The notes under the pieces are model-generated. The model saw only the letters and a list, made by a program, of their open reading frames with translations. It ran no database searches and had not been told where the DNA came from. From contig JACPOC010000025.1 of assembly GCA_016185125.1 (NCBI GenBank), positions 1 through 64,000 on the forward strand: a stretch of 64,000 bases of DNA. Direction: 5' to 3'. A program made the position numbers and the translations under genes. The DNA comes from Bacteroidota bacterium. GTDB lineage: Bacteria; Bacteroidota; Bacteroidia; B-17B0; Aurantibacillaceae. Position 1 is the first letter of the stretch, and every line of letters starts with the position of its first letter. Below, piece after piece: positions 9,380-18,597 of this stretch.

Positions 9380-9919
9380 TTAGTTCATAGAAGGATCAAA
9401 TCCTATATTCGCGAAAATCTCGTAACTCTGCTTTATTTCCGATAATTGCTGTTTCCAAAGATCTTCAGAATTCCAAAGAAACAATTCGGCGGAGGGTTGC
9501 TCATTTATCAACCAGTTTTTCGATGCTATTTCCGCATTAAGCTGCTCCGTTCCCCAGCCACTGTACCCGGCAAAAAAACGAACCTCGTGAGATTTTACTT
9601 TTCCATGTTCTATCAGATGAAGCATTTCTGTAAAATCTCCGCCAAAAAAAATATTGTCTTTTATTTCCACGCTGTCGCTAACGTCTTTTCCTAAAGTATG
9701 TAAAAAGAAAAGTTGATCCTTTGCTACAGGCCCTCCTTCATAAATGGGAAAATTTCCATTTTTAATCTGTGGCCTGACATCCCGCAATTTAAATTGTGTT
9801 TTAAAATTAAATATAAAACCCAGCGCTCCCTCATCATTACTACTGGTAAGGTATATGACTGAGCGATTGAAAAAACCATCGTTTAGCAACGGGTGGGCTA
9901 TTAAAAGATTTCCTTGCAC
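9380..9919 (-). CDS. YqgE/AlgH family protein (UPF0301)
   Basis: 179 residues, near the family length of about 185. Conserved features are the N-terminal GNLLIAHPLLNDGFFNRSVI, the EGALGFIFN segment, YEGGPVAKDQLFFLH, and FAGYSGWGTEQLNAEI. The start is GTG at 9919, because no ATG lies before the conserved QGNLLIAHP. The biochemical function of YqgE/AlgH is not established; AlgH was named from an alginate regulation phenotype in Pseudomonas. It is convergent with the lipoprotein gene and abuts it with no room for a terminator. Confidence 0.9.
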   Translation of the reverse strand: MQGNLLIAHPLLNDGFFNRSVIYLTSSNDEGALGFIFNFKTQFKLRDVRPQIKNGNFPIYEGGPVAKDQLFFLHTLGKDVSDSVEIKDNIFFGGDFTEMLHLIEHGKVKSHEVRFFAGYSGWGTEQLNAEIASKNWLINEQPSAELFLWNSEDLWKQQLSEIKQSYEIFANIGFDPSMN

Positions 9920-9994
9920 AGTGTAAATTTACAAAATCAACAGCTTTAATAATAAAAATTTTACACTTTTTACAGCTTGTTTTAATATGTTTAA

Positions 9995-10025
9995 TTGCGT
10001 TAGTTAATTATTTAAAATAGGTTTG
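9995..10025 (+). promoter_or_regulatory. Bacteroidota-type promoter for folA
   Basis: TTG at 9995-9997, a 20-bp spacer, and TAGGTTTG at 10018-10025 match the Bacteroidota primary sigma consensus (TTG around -33, TAnnTTTG around -7). Transcription would begin about 20 bp before the folA ATG at 10054. Confidence 0.65.
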
Positions 10026-10053
10026 CAATAATATTTTAGATTGATAGATAAAA

Positions 10054-10539
10054 ATGACAGTTGCCGCTATTGTAGCCACCGATTTAAATAATGCCATTGG
10101 CAAAGAGAACAAGTTGCTCTGGAATTTGCCGGCTGATCTTAAATTTTTTAAAACCACAACTATGGGCTGCCCAATAATAATGGGTCGCAAAACATATGAA
10201 AGTATTGGAAAATTATTACCGGGTAGAAAAAATATAATTATAACACGAAATAAATCTTTTAAAATTGAAGGTGCAGAAATATACCATTCGGCGGCTGAAG
10301 CTTTGCAAAGCTGCAAGGAAAATAAAGTATTTATTATAGGAGGTGCCGAAATTTTTAATATCCTATTACCCAAAACAGATATTATTTACCGCACTCTTGT
10401 AAAAGCAAGTTTTGATGCGGATGTGTTTATCCCGTCAATTAATGAACGTGAATTTAAATTAACGTGGGAAGAGTGCCATGCCGCCGATGAAAAAAACATG
10501 TTTGATTATTGTTTTCAAAAATGGGAACGTATCTTTTAA
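10054..10539 (+). CDS. folA: Dihydrofolate reductase
   Basis: 161 residues, the standard size. Reduces dihydrofolate to tetrahydrofolate with NADPH in the cytoplasm. Visible motifs: AAIVATDLNNAIGKENKLLW at the N-terminus, LPADLKFFK with the substrate-binding aspartate, GRKTYESIGKLLPGRKNI for NADPH and the inhibitor-contact region, and VFIIGGAEIF in the second nucleotide-binding loop. The C-terminus ends with the usual beta-hairpin (FDYCFQKWERI). It is a single gene with its own promoter. FolE, the first enzyme of pterin synthesis, lies 3 kb away. Confidence 0.97.
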   Translation: MTVAAIVATDLNNAIGKENKLLWNLPADLKFFKTTTMGCPIIMGRKTYESIGKLLPGRKNIIITRNKSFKIEGAEIYHSAAEALQSCKENKVFIIGGAEIFNILLPKTDIIYRTLVKASFDADVFIPSINEREFKLTWEECHAADEKNMFDYCFQKWERIF

Positions 10540-10592
10540 ATTTAATATATAAACATTTCGCAATTTATATTCGCGGCGATAATAAATTTAGG

Positions 10593-11429
10593 TTATAATT
10601 TTTTGAGAATAATTTCCTCATTATTGCATTCAAATAACCCAATATCTTTTGCCTTTTTAAACAATAAGTTTACGGCACTCTCCCCTTCCATTCCCAGATC
10701 AACTGAAAACTTGTTTACGTAAAGCGCAATGTGTTTTTTCATTACTTCCTCTTCCATTTCCTGTGCATGCGCTTTAACATAATCCATGCAACCTTCAGGG
10801 TTTGCAAAAGCGTACTCTACACTTTTTTTGATTAACCTGTTTACTTTTTGCAGTATGGAAATATCGGTATTTCGTTTCATAACAATTCCGCCTAAAGGTA
10901 TGGGCGCATGAATTAATGAATCCCAATATTCGCCAAGATCTATTATTTTTTTTAATCCTTTTTGTTCAAAGGTAAAACGGTTTTCATGAATCAATAATCC
11001 CGCATCTACTGCTCCGCTTAAAACAGCATTCTCTATTTCACTAAAAACGTATTCTACTTTATTTTTTAAATCAGCAAATGCAAGTGACAGTAAAAAATTA
11101 GCAGTGGTTAATCGTCCAGGAATGGCTATTCGCATATCTTCTACACGCATATCCTTAGTTGAGGCATTCGTAACTAAAAGTGGCCCACAATTGAAACCCA
11201 ACGCGCTTCCGGAGCGGAGTAAAATATATTTATCTAAAACATAACCATAAGCATGAAAACTTAATTTAGTAATATCCAACTCTCCTTTTAATGCTTTTTG
11301 ATTGAGTGTTTCAACATCGGCTAACTCAACTTCAAATTCCAATCCTTCAGTATCTATCTTATTATGAACCAAGGCATCAAAAATAAAGCAGTCGTTGGGA
11401 CAAGGAGAGTAACCGAGTGATAATATCAT
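10593..11429 (-). CDS. mqnD: 1,4-dihydroxy-6-naphthoate synthase (futalosine pathway)
   Basis: 278 residues, typical of MqnD. The N-terminus ILSLGYSPCPNDCFIFDALV and the segment GELDITKLSFHAYGYVLDKY are diagnostic for this family of periplasmic-binding-fold enzymes. MqnD converts cyclic dehypoxanthinyl futalosine to 1,4-dihydroxy-6-naphthoate, a late step of the alternative menaquinone route. It follows mqnB on the same strand with a 29-bp gap, so the two are probably co-transcribed. The remaining genes (mqnA, mqnC, mqnE) are not in the window. Confidence 0.93.
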   Translation of the reverse strand: MILSLGYSPCPNDCFIFDALVHNKIDTEGLEFEVELADVETLNQKALKGELDITKLSFHAYGYVLDKYILLRSGSALGFNCGPLLVTNASTKDMRVEDMRIAIPGRLTTANFLLSLAFADLKNKVEYVFSEIENAVLSGAVDAGLLIHENRFTFEQKGLKKIIDLGEYWDSLIHAPIPLGGIVMKRNTDISILQKVNRLIKKSVEYAFANPEGCMDYVKAHAQEMEEEVMKKHIALYVNKFSVDLGMEGESAVNLLFKKAKDIGLFECNNEEIILKKL

Positions 11430-11458
11430 TGACGATGTATTTATTTTCGATTTATAAT

Positions 11459-12121
11459 TTATTTATCCAGATGTTCAATTAATTTAATTGCAAAGTCATT
11501 AAGATTTTTAATGGCAAGCGGCATGTTCCATTTACTTTTATCCCGTTTTTCTACGTAATTTGAAACTGCCCGTAACTGTATATAATCACTAACTCTGCCT
11601 GCACAGCCCCTAAAAAAAGCCGCACCTTCCATGCTTTCAATATCTGCGTTCCATAGTTGCTTTAATTTAAGTATTGATGTTTCATTGCCATGCACCGTGT
11701 TAACCGTTATACCTGAGACTTTAGTTAATTTCTCTAAATCGCTATTTTTAAAATTGATATTGTTGCTGTATGCGTTAGTGCCTCCCAAATTAAGATTTCT
11801 GAATTGAATAAATTGATCATCATCTTCCGCACCCATTTCACTTAGAGTATCATCTATAATATTTAACACTTCACCCAGTTTAATATCCCTATTTATTGCA
11901 CCGCAAACACCTAAATTGACAATATATTTTGTATCGATATGCGAATATTTTCCCAAGAAAAAGGCTGTATTAACCATACCTACTCCGGTAATTAAAACCG
12001 AAATGTCAAGATTGCCCTCTGCAGAGAATAAACCTTCTTCATGAGTTAAACTAATTTTAAAATGATCCAGTAAGGGCTGAATTTCAAATTTGGTTGCACT
12101 AACTATTAAGAATTTTGGCAC
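11459..12121 (-). CDS. mqnB: Futalosine hydrolase
   Basis: 220 residues with the nucleoside phosphorylase/hydrolase fold: VSATKFEIQPLL at the start, YIVNLGVCGAI in the centre, and ESMEGAAFF as the ribose/base-binding motif. The pairing with mqnD and the family resemblance identify it as futalosine hydrolase, which releases the purine base in the menaquinone pathway. MTA/SAH nucleosidases share the fold but would not be expected in this context. The gene starts with ATG at 12121, 18 bp from an inverted-repeat element (12140-12227). Confidence 0.88.
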   Translation of the reverse strand: MPKFLIVSATKFEIQPLLDHFKISLTHEEGLFSAEGNLDISVLITGVGMVNTAFFLGKYSHIDTKYIVNLGVCGAINRDIKLGEVLNIIDDTLSEMGAEDDDQFIQFRNLNLGGTNAYSNNINFKNSDLEKLTKVSGITVNTVHGNETSILKLKQLWNADIESMEGAAFFRGCAGRVSDYIQLRAVSNYVEKRDKSKWNMPLAIKNLNDFAIKLIEHLDK

Positions 12122-12139
12122 GGTTAAAGTTAAGCTTTA

Positions 12140-12227
12140 GCCACTAATTACACTAATTACACTTATTTGACTTTCCTCGAATTCCTAAATTTTTGAATGC
12201 GCTAAGTTATTTAGTGGAATTCGTGGC
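12140..12227. repeat. Intergenic inverted-repeat element with GCCAC/GTGGC ends (copy 1)
   Basis: The element begins GCCACTAATTACACTAATTA and ends with a sequence whose reverse complement is GCCACGAATTCCACTAAATA, so about 17 of 20 terminal bases are complementary. A 9-bp direct duplication (ACTAATTAC twice) lies inside the left arm. It fills the gap between divergently transcribed mqnB and the first PTPS gene. A second element with matching ends lies at 21624-21672. No coding capacity is seen. Confidence 0.6.
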
Positions 12228-12255
12228 ATGAAACAAAATCACTAAATTTACGCCC

Positions 12256-12666
12256 ATGATTTATCTTTCGCGCCACGAGCATTTTAACGCCGCGCACAAA
12301 TTATATAATCCAGATTGGACAGAGGAAAAAAACGTAGAAGTTTTTGGGAAATGCGCTAACACAAACTGGCACGGCCATAATTACGAATTAATTGTAACAA
12401 TAAAAGGCGAAATAAATACTGAAACCGGCTTTTTAATGGACGCAAAAGTTCTTAGTAAAATTCTGCTGGAAGAGGTGTGTGAAAAACTGGACCACCGAAA
12501 TCTTAATATGGACGTATCATTTATGGCCGGGAAACTTGCCAGCACAGAGAATTTAACAATAGCAATATGGCATCAAATTGAGCCGCATTTACCCAATAAC
12601 GTTCAACTTCACTGCGTAAAACTCTATGAAACTCCGCGCATATATGTGGAATATTTCGGCAATTAA
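12256..12666 (+). CDS. 6-pyruvoyl-tetrahydropterin synthase / QueD-like protein, copy 1
   Basis: 136 residues. Zinc ligands are visible in EHFNAAHKL and WHGHNYEL; the catalytic cysteine is in FGKCANTNWHGHNY; LDHRNL supplies the Asp-His pair; and YETPRIYVEYF holds the terminal glutamate. The family either makes 6-pyruvoyltetrahydropterin (biopterin route) or 6-carboxytetrahydropterin (QueD, queuosine route). The FGKC...HGHNY form is also that of eukaryotic PTPS, so sequence alone does not decide. A paralogue lies 164 bp downstream, followed by folE, whose product dihydroneopterin triphosphate is the substrate of both activities. Confidence 0.85.
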   Translation: MIYLSRHEHFNAAHKLYNPDWTEEKNVEVFGKCANTNWHGHNYELIVTIKGEINTETGFLMDAKVLSKILLEEVCEKLDHRNLNMDVSFMAGKLASTENLTIAIWHQIEPHLPNNVQLHCVKLYETPRIYVEYFGN

Positions 12667-12830
12667 CATAAGATTATTTAACAGTTGTATGTCAATTATT
12701 TTCTTATTTTTACATCAGAGGAAAATTATTTTCTGAGTTTAAAGCCACTTGATCAGCAAACTTCTGACGCAGTGCTTTAATAAACAAAATCAAAAAACAC
12801 AGACGAGCGTTGTTTGATGATTAAGAAATT

Positions 12831-13244
12831 ATGAGCAACAAAATTGCCGTTTATAGAAAAGAGCATTTTAATGCTGCACATAGATTGCACAACCCTAATT
12901 TGAGCGATGCTGAAAACGCTTCTATTTTTGGAAAGTGCAATTACCCAAATTATCACGGCCATAATTATGAGTTAGTAGTTAAAGTTATTGGGGAAATAAA
13001 TCCGGAAACGGGATATGTGATAGATCTGAAATTACTCGGTGATCTTATAAAAAAAGAAATTATTGAAAGGTTTGACCATAAAAATTTAAACCTTGACACT
13101 TTAGAATTTAAATCTCTTAATCCTACTGCTGAAAACATTGCCATTGTTATTTATAATTTATTAAAGCCCAAGTTGGATAAATGTTACGATTTAAAAATTT
13201 TACTTTATGAAACAGAAAGAAATTTTGTTGAATTCCCTGCTTAA
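12831..13244 (+). CDS. 6-pyruvoyl-tetrahydropterin synthase / QueD-like protein, copy 2
   Basis: 137 residues, clearly paralogous to the gene at 12256: EHFNAAHRLHNPN, FGKCNYPNYHGHNYELVV, RFDHKNLNLDT and YETERNFVEF line up in order with the same zinc and catalytic residues. The 3' end overlaps folE by 38 bp, so this copy is the one coupled to GTP cyclohydrolase. All active-site residues appear intact in both copies, so they may have split roles (for example QueD versus biopterin-type synthase). The 164-bp gap between the copies has no gene. Confidence 0.85.
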   Translation: MSNKIAVYRKEHFNAAHRLHNPNLSDAENASIFGKCNYPNYHGHNYELVVKVIGEINPETGYVIDLKLLGDLIKKEIIERFDHKNLNLDTLEFKSLNPTAENIAIVIYNLLKPKLDKCYDLKILLYETERNFVEFPA

Positions 13245-13926
13245 AGAAAACACTCTTTCGTTAAGCGATCTTGGCAATGAGGAAATTGGTAACGAACATT
13301 TATTTACCAACATTGAAACGCCAATGAAAGCGAATGCATTTGATTTAAGCGACGATGAAAAAATTAAGAAAATCGAATCGCATTTTCGCTCCATAATGGA
13401 AACGCTTGGCCTTGACCTGAATGATGACAGTTTAAAAGGCACGCCGCAAAGGGTAGCTAAAATGTACATTAAAGAAATATTCAGCGGCTTAAATCCGGCC
13501 AATAAGCCCAAAGTTGCGCTGTTTGAAAATAAATATCAATACAATCAGATGCTGGTGGAAAAAAACATTACTTTTTACAGTAATTGCGAACACCATTTCG
13601 TTCCTATTTTTGGGAAAGCGCATGTAGCTTATATTTCCAGTGGAAAAGTTATTGGCTTATCTAAATTAAACCGTGTGGTTCAGTATTTTGCTAAACGTCC
13701 GCAAGTTCAGGAACGTTTAACTATTCAAATTGCCAAGGAACTACAGAATATTCTTGATACCGATGACGTGGCCGTTCTTATTGACGCGAAACATTTATGC
13801 GTCTCTTCAAGAGGAGTTCAGGATCATAATTCAGCTACAGTTTCTTCATTTTATGGAGGAAGATTTTCGCAAGAAGCAACACGACTAGAATTTTTAAAAT
13901 ACGTTGATTTACAAACCAATCATTAG
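13207..13926 (+). CDS. folE: GTP cyclohydrolase I
   Basis: 239 residues. Converts GTP to 7,8-dihydroneopterin triphosphate, entry to folate, queuosine and biopterin. Visible: DDSLKGTPQRVAKMYIKEIF, YSNCEHHFVPIFGKAHVAYI with the zinc Cys-His-His region, KVIGLSKLNRVVQYFAKRPQ and HLCVSSRGVQDHNS with the second zinc cysteine. The start at 13207 lies inside the PTPS gene. A later ATG (13324) would cut off EEIGNEHLFTN, a stretch conserved in Bacteroidota FolE, so the early start is preferred. The gene ends in TAG, showing that TAG is a normal stop codon in this genome. Confidence 0.93.
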   Translation: MKQKEILLNSLLKENTLSLSDLGNEEIGNEHLFTNIETPMKANAFDLSDDEKIKKIESHFRSIMETLGLDLNDDSLKGTPQRVAKMYIKEIFSGLNPANKPKVALFENKYQYNQMLVEKNITFYSNCEHHFVPIFGKAHVAYISSGKVIGLSKLNRVVQYFAKRPQVQERLTIQIAKELQNILDTDDVAVLIDAKHLCVSSRGVQDHNSATVSSFYGGRFSQEATRLEFLKYVDLQTNH

Positions 13927-13949
13927 TGAAGCAATCACGAGCTTAAGAT

Positions 13950-16900
13950 TTATTCATCTTTTTCCTCTTCTTTAAAACTTCCGTACTGTTTAATCTTTCT
14001 CAAAAAATCATCTTTTTTCTTTACATTTCCAATATCAAAACGGTAAGAAGGCCCTTTTTCAACATTCATCTTTTTATTTTTACTTTTCATTTCCTTTAGC
14101 TCGTTATTAAAAGCTGCGTTACTACTAACGCCTGTCATATTGCCGTTGAAATAATTAAAATAATACCAAGTGTTAGGGTCAGCCTCGAGATAAATATCTA
14201 ACACATCTCTACCACGCTTTTTTGTTATCTGAACATTCCCTTTCATATATCTGAAAATCTCATTCTTTTGAATATTGCCCACGCCTATCATCCCTTCAGA
14301 TAAATACGCTTTTAGTTTAGGATTGTAACTTAATTTCACATCATTCAACACCAGATTTTTTTCAAGTTCGTCAGGAAATTTTTTGTAATTGCCGTATAAA
14401 TTAAGTTCAGAAAGAGCGCGGTCGCCACGCTCTTTGCCCAATAACTCAATAATGCCATGGTTAAAAAGATCTCCTTCAAACGGAGTTGGACTCAAGCTTC
14501 CAAGATACAATTCAAAGTCCTTTGCCATCTTTTTTATGGAACTGCTTTCAAAGAAAAAATCAATAACCATCATCAAATTAAAATTCACGCTATCATTAAC
14601 AGTGCTGTGAGCAGCGTTACCAACACATTTTAGTTTCACCTGACCCAGATCGTTGCTGATATTATAACTTCCTTCGGTATTAACCACACAATTGTTGGTG
14701 TTTAGGTTAACATAGTTGCCGGGTAAGCTCATCTCAGCCAACTTTTCCTTATTAGAAATTTCGTATAAACCATTTTCTTTATCGTAAGTAAGCAATCCAT
14801 CCGCTTCAATTACATCTTTTGAACTTTTTGCACCTTGCAACGATAAAAAAGTAGAATAAACCATGTTGGTATCCTGATTATAAAACAATCCCGTGCCCAC
14901 TGCGGCGCCATTCATATCCACTGCTTTTTTAGGAATAGGAATAAGAATTTCTTTGGGGTTAATTTCTCCTTTAAATTTAAGATACGATTTTCCTATCCGA
15001 GCGCAGTTGTGTACTATTCTTGTCCCTCCCTCAAAAGTTAAAAACTGTTGTGTTGCCTGGAGATAAACTTTTCCTGCGAAACTAAAATAATCGTTGAATT
15101 TAAAATTTTCTTTTTCAGGAATTGCACCTTCAGAAATAGTCTGACCTCCTGTATCAGGTTTTATTGTGTTGAATTTTATAAGATAAGGTTTGTCATTCTC
15201 ATCCAAATATTGATATTCACCCGAAGCCAAATAACTTCTCCGACCAAAAATATTTGTTGTGGCATTTCTAATGTTATGATATTTAGTAACAGTGTTGGCC
15301 AGAATAGTTGACTTTTCGAGCGTGTCCATCACCGCATTTTTGAAAATTGTTACATCGCCATTAAAAGGAAAAATACGCGCATCAGCAACATCAATATAAG
15401 GAACATTCTTACAATTAATAATATATTTTCTTAAATTATACTTTGCGCCCGGAGCAAAAAATCGTAAAGAATCTTGTTTAGGATGCACACTTATAAACTG
15501 CGGCCCTTCCAAATCCAAACCCAGTTCCGACTTATCTGTATCCATTTTCTTTTGAGTATCACCCAACTCTATATCCTCAGCATCCATATACCATTTAAAG
15601 CGATCCATGTAAGCGATGTATTGATTCTTATCAAATTTAACATAAGAGCCTGCGCCATTTGTAAGAAACTCGCCTTCGCGTTTATCAAAATCAATTTTTG
15701 CATTTACATTCACAGTACTAAAGGTAAAACCCTCTTCTTCAAAAGCTTTTAAATGGAAATTACAGGTATCGCTAAAAAATCGACGTTTAACAAATAAAAT
15801 TCTTCCTGAAATTAAATCCGCCTTTTCAAAATCAACTTTGCCACTCCCTGTTAATTCTTTATTGGTAAGATCATATCTTCCGCTGAATTTTACTTTTTCC
15901 TTATATGAAATAAATGGGGATTTAATATCATAAGCCTGTAAGACTTCCTTATACGGCATAAAGTGTAATCGCACGGTATCGCCATGCGTTAAAGGGAATT
16001 CAGGACTATCGCCCTCCTTTACATCAAATGTATTCGCATTTCCATTGGCACTATCCGGAAAAAATATAAGGTCGGGAACAACAGAATGACTGGAACTAAA
16101 ATCAAGGTCGCCGCCCCCGCGCAAACCTTTATTACTTAAACGGATTTCTTGATTAAAATTACCTTTGCCGCCATATATAGGAAAACCTCCGGGTGGTGTT
16201 TGGCGAATAAATCCAAGTGAATAATCTTTTTGCAAAGTTAGTTTTTCTCTAAAGTCAGGGAAAATACCCGCTGAAGCAAACGTACCTTCAAAACGCAAAC
16301 GTTCATTGCGGAAGTTGTCCAAACTATCCACTACAAAGGGATCTAACTTAAAATAGAATTTGTCTCTTCCGTAAGCTCCTTTAAAAATTTTACGCTTATC
16401 GTAAAAAGCATAACTCTCTTTAAAACTTTGAAAGGTTGGAAAAGTTGGGGCTTTACCCCAGCCACTTTTGTTTTTTGGAGCGTCAATTCTTAACTCACCA
16501 TTTACATTTTCAATTAACGTTTGTACTTTTTTAAATGGGATATTTCCGTTAATATCAGGCTCATTTGCCTCCACATATATTTTTATAGAGTCAATGGTCT
16601 TCATTCTGATTTTAAATTGATCGTAATCAAATACAAAATCCTTTCCAACAAACTCAAATTTACCTGAAGCCACAGTGCCGTTAAACTCTAATTCACGATT
16701 TTTTTTGAGTTTTATATCGCCACGCTTAGGGAAAATAAAAACTTTTTGCGTATCGCTTAATAACACCTGCTTAACCCCGTGAACCGTTAGATCGTAATTT
16801 AAAAGGTTCATTGTAGCGTTATCCAGTTTTTTTCCGTTAACTGTATCCACCATGTTTCCTGTAACAGAATGTAGGGTTATAACATCATAATCATGTTTGT

Positions 16901-18461
16901 GTTTAACGTTATCCGCATAATCAAACAAGCGCTGCCTTACGGTAATCATATCTGTTTCAGGATCAAAATAAATAAGGCCGTAAATTGCCATTTTAAAAAT
17001 AATCGGTCTTAGATCATTTGCCAGATACTTAATATATTTAGCAAAGTCAACTACACTAAACGTTAAAAGTTTATTTGAAATATTATGATACTCAATCATT
17101 TTAGCAATAGGGCTTGCACTTTCGCTTCCTCTGATAATATCAATCTTTTGCTGAGTAAAAAAATCTGTAGATTCAAAGAAGGCTTCGCCCTGAAAATTAT
17201 TTGGAAGAAAATTAAATCTCATTAAAGGTTCGTCAATTTGCCAAACAATCTGCTCAAAATACATATCGTACTTATGATAAGAATTACTGAAGGGCACTTT
17301 TTGCAAACCGTCATCACCGCGCAAAATAGTTACCAAACGCTTATCAACTTGATAGGTAAAACTTAATCCCTGATGATAAATGGTATCTTTATTAAGAAAA
17401 AATTTAATAGCCCCCGGGTTGGCAACTATTTTTTCTTTACTCATTCCAAAAGCCCGCGCGCTGATTTCCAAAAACTTGGCGTTATTTCTTTTAAATACAA
17501 TTCGCGCAGGGTTAGTATTTGAGCCCGAACCCACAAATTTAGCTCCCCGCATTCCAAATCCGCCATCGTAATCCACATCGGGATAAATGTTTTTAACTAC
17601 TAAACGCTTACTGTAGGAATCAAAGCGTGGATAGGTTTTTTCTTGGTTTTCGGTAATGATTCTGTCAGTTACCCTACCAATTTGGGGCTTATCGAAAAAC
17701 TGCTTGCCTACAAAAGTAGCACTGTCGGTTCCGTAATTACCTGTTTTACAATCGATTGTATATCTTTTAATAGTTGCATAAACATCCTCCTCTAAACCTG
17801 CACGCGACCAATTAACCTTACCGCCCTTTCCTATAAACTTGCCATTGGTGGGATAAAAAATGCCGCCGGTAGATTCAATGGCCATGCTATCGCCACGCGG
17901 ATTGATTCCTACTAAAGTGATATTGCTAAAAATGACCTTCGGAATAGTATCATACTCAAACTTATAATTAGGTTCAACACTGTAATAGGAATAAGAAGAA
18001 GTCTTGTAAAAAACATTATTTCTAAAAATGTTCTCACTCATTTCAAAAAATTCCTGAACGCCCCGATTCGATTTGCCTTTTAAAATTTTTTCAACGCACT
18101 CCTGCCAATTCTCAAATTCATTCGTCGACTTTTTATTAACGATACTATTAATTAAGGTATTAAAATAGCCATAAAAAAAAGGATAAGGCTTCATTCGTTT
18201 AACAAACATAGCATTTGCGGTACGTATTGAAATATCTTTATAGTACCCGGAAATCACATTTTCTTTCCATAGTTTATCAAAGTTTTTCATGTAGGCCGCT
18301 GCTTCTTCTTTATTAACGGTATTATCATAAAAATAAGCCGCCAGGTCTTTTACAAATTTCCCCGTATCATTGGCAAATTGAGTGGTTTTTTGCCCCCTGC
18401 TTTGAAGTGTAAAAAAAAACGCTGTTATTACAGTTAAATATCTAAGAGAAAATAATGACAT
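13950..18461 (-). CDS. Very large exported protein of unknown function, conserved-looking Bacteroidota type
   Basis: 1503 residues with a signal peptide MSLFSLRYLTVITAFFFTL...GQ. I do not recognise a named domain. The first 150 residues are probably helical. The rest alternates short beta-strand phrases with repeated words such as GTVASGKFEFVGKDF, FDYDQFKIRMKTIDSIKIYV, LRFEGTFASAGIFPDF, KVKFSGRYDLTNKELTGSGK and YIAYMDRFKWYMDAEDIEL. This resembles a long beta-solenoid or beta-groove, as in OstA/LptA or AsmA-like envelope proteins, but that is inference. The C-terminus is strongly charged (KKKDDFLRKIKQYGSFKEEEKDE) and carries no T9SS sorting motif. It ends 24 bp from convergent folE. An outer-membrane or periplasmic structural role is plausible. 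Confidence 0.7.
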   Translation of the reverse strand: MSLFSLRYLTVITAFFFTLQSRGQKTTQFANDTGKFVKDLAAYFYDNTVNKEEAAAYMKNFDKLWKENVISGYYKDISIRTANAMFVKRMKPYPFFYGYFNTLINSIVNKKSTNEFENWQECVEKILKGKSNRGVQEFFEMSENIFRNNVFYKTSSYSYYSVEPNYKFEYDTIPKVIFSNITLVGINPRGDSMAIESTGGIFYPTNGKFIGKGGKVNWSRAGLEEDVYATIKRYTIDCKTGNYGTDSATFVGKQFFDKPQIGRVTDRIITENQEKTYPRFDSYSKRLVVKNIYPDVDYDGGFGMRGAKFVGSGSNTNPARIVFKRNNAKFLEISARAFGMSKEKIVANPGAIKFFLNKDTIYHQGLSFTYQVDKRLVTILRGDDGLQKVPFSNSYHKYDMYFEQIVWQIDEPLMRFNFLPNNFQGEAFFESTDFFTQQKIDIIRGSESASPIAKMIEYHNISNKLLTFSVVDFAKYIKYLANDLRPIIFKMAIYGLIYFDPETDMITVRQRLFDYADNVKHKHDYDVITLHSVTGNMVDTVNGKKLDNATMNLLNYDLTVHGVKQVLLSDTQKVFIFPKRGDIKLKKNRELEFNGTVASGKFEFVGKDFVFDYDQFKIRMKTIDSIKIYVEANEPDINGNIPFKKVQTLIENVNGELRIDAPKNKSGWGKAPTFPTFQSFKESYAFYDKRKIFKGAYGRDKFYFKLDPFVVDSLDNFRNERLRFEGTFASAGIFPDFREKLTLQKDYSLGFIRQTPPGGFPIYGGKGNFNQEIRLSNKGLRGGGDLDFSSSHSVVPDLIFFPDSANGNANTFDVKEGDSPEFPLTHGDTVRLHFMPYKEVLQAYDIKSPFISYKEKVKFSGRYDLTNKELTGSGKVDFEKADLISGRILFVKRRFFSDTCNFHLKAFEEEGFTFSTVNVNAKIDFDKREGEFLTNGAGSYVKFDKNQYIAYMDRFKWYMDAEDIELGDTQKKMDTDKSELGLDLEGPQFISVHPKQDSLRFFAPGAKYNLRKYIINCKNVPYIDVADARIFPFNGDVTIFKNAVMDTLEKSTILANTVTKYHNIRNATTNIFGRRSYLASGEYQYLDENDKPYLIKFNTIKPDTGGQTISEGAIPEKENFKFNDYFSFAGKVYLQATQQFLTFEGGTRIVHNCARIGKSYLKFKGEINPKEILIPIPKKAVDMNGAAVGTGLFYNQDTNMVYSTFLSLQGAKSSKDVIEADGLLTYDKENGLYEISNKEKLAEMSLPGNYVNLNTNNCVVNTEGSYNISNDLGQVKLKCVGNAAHSTVNDSVNFNLMMVIDFFFESSSIKKMAKDFELYLGSLSPTPFEGDLFNHGIIELLGKERGDRALSELNLYGNYKKFPDELEKNLVLNDVKLSYNPKLKAYLSEGMIGVGNIQKNEIFRYMKGNVQITKKRGRDVLDIYLEADPNTWYYFNYFNGNMTGVSSNAAFNNELKEMKSKNKKMNVEKGPSYRFDIGNVKKKDDFLRKIKQYGSFKEEEKDE

Positions 18462-18477
18462 AATAAATTTACTTAAC

Positions 18478-18485
18478 CAAATATA
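18478..18485 (-). promoter_or_regulatory. Putative -7 element of the 1503-residue protein gene
   Basis: On the minus strand this reads TATATTTG, a perfect match to TAnnTTTG, ending 17 bp before the ATG at 18461. No clear TTG is found at the right distance upstream, so the call rests on the -7 element and its position. Confidence 0.45.
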
Positions 18486-18553
18486 ATGAAAAGTGAAAGG
18501 TAAGATAGAATTGTGAATATATAATTCTAAGATCTTATGTTTTTATAAATAAA

Positions 18554-18578
18554 AAAGCCGGCTTTTCAGAGCGGCTTT
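18554..18578 (-). terminator. Intrinsic terminator after the cupredoxin gene
   Basis: Read on the minus strand: AAAGCCG, an 11-base loop region, CGGCTTT, then TTTATTTATAAAA. It starts 20 bp beyond the stop of the cupredoxin gene (18598) and fits a Rho-independent terminator, separating that gene from the large downstream gene. Confidence 0.75.
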
Positions 18579-18597
18579 AACTTATATTTTGAATTTA

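Noticed and set aside
10008-10373. Minus-strand frame of 121 residues opposite folA
   Set aside because: folA is certain, and the opposite frame has no recognisable feature.
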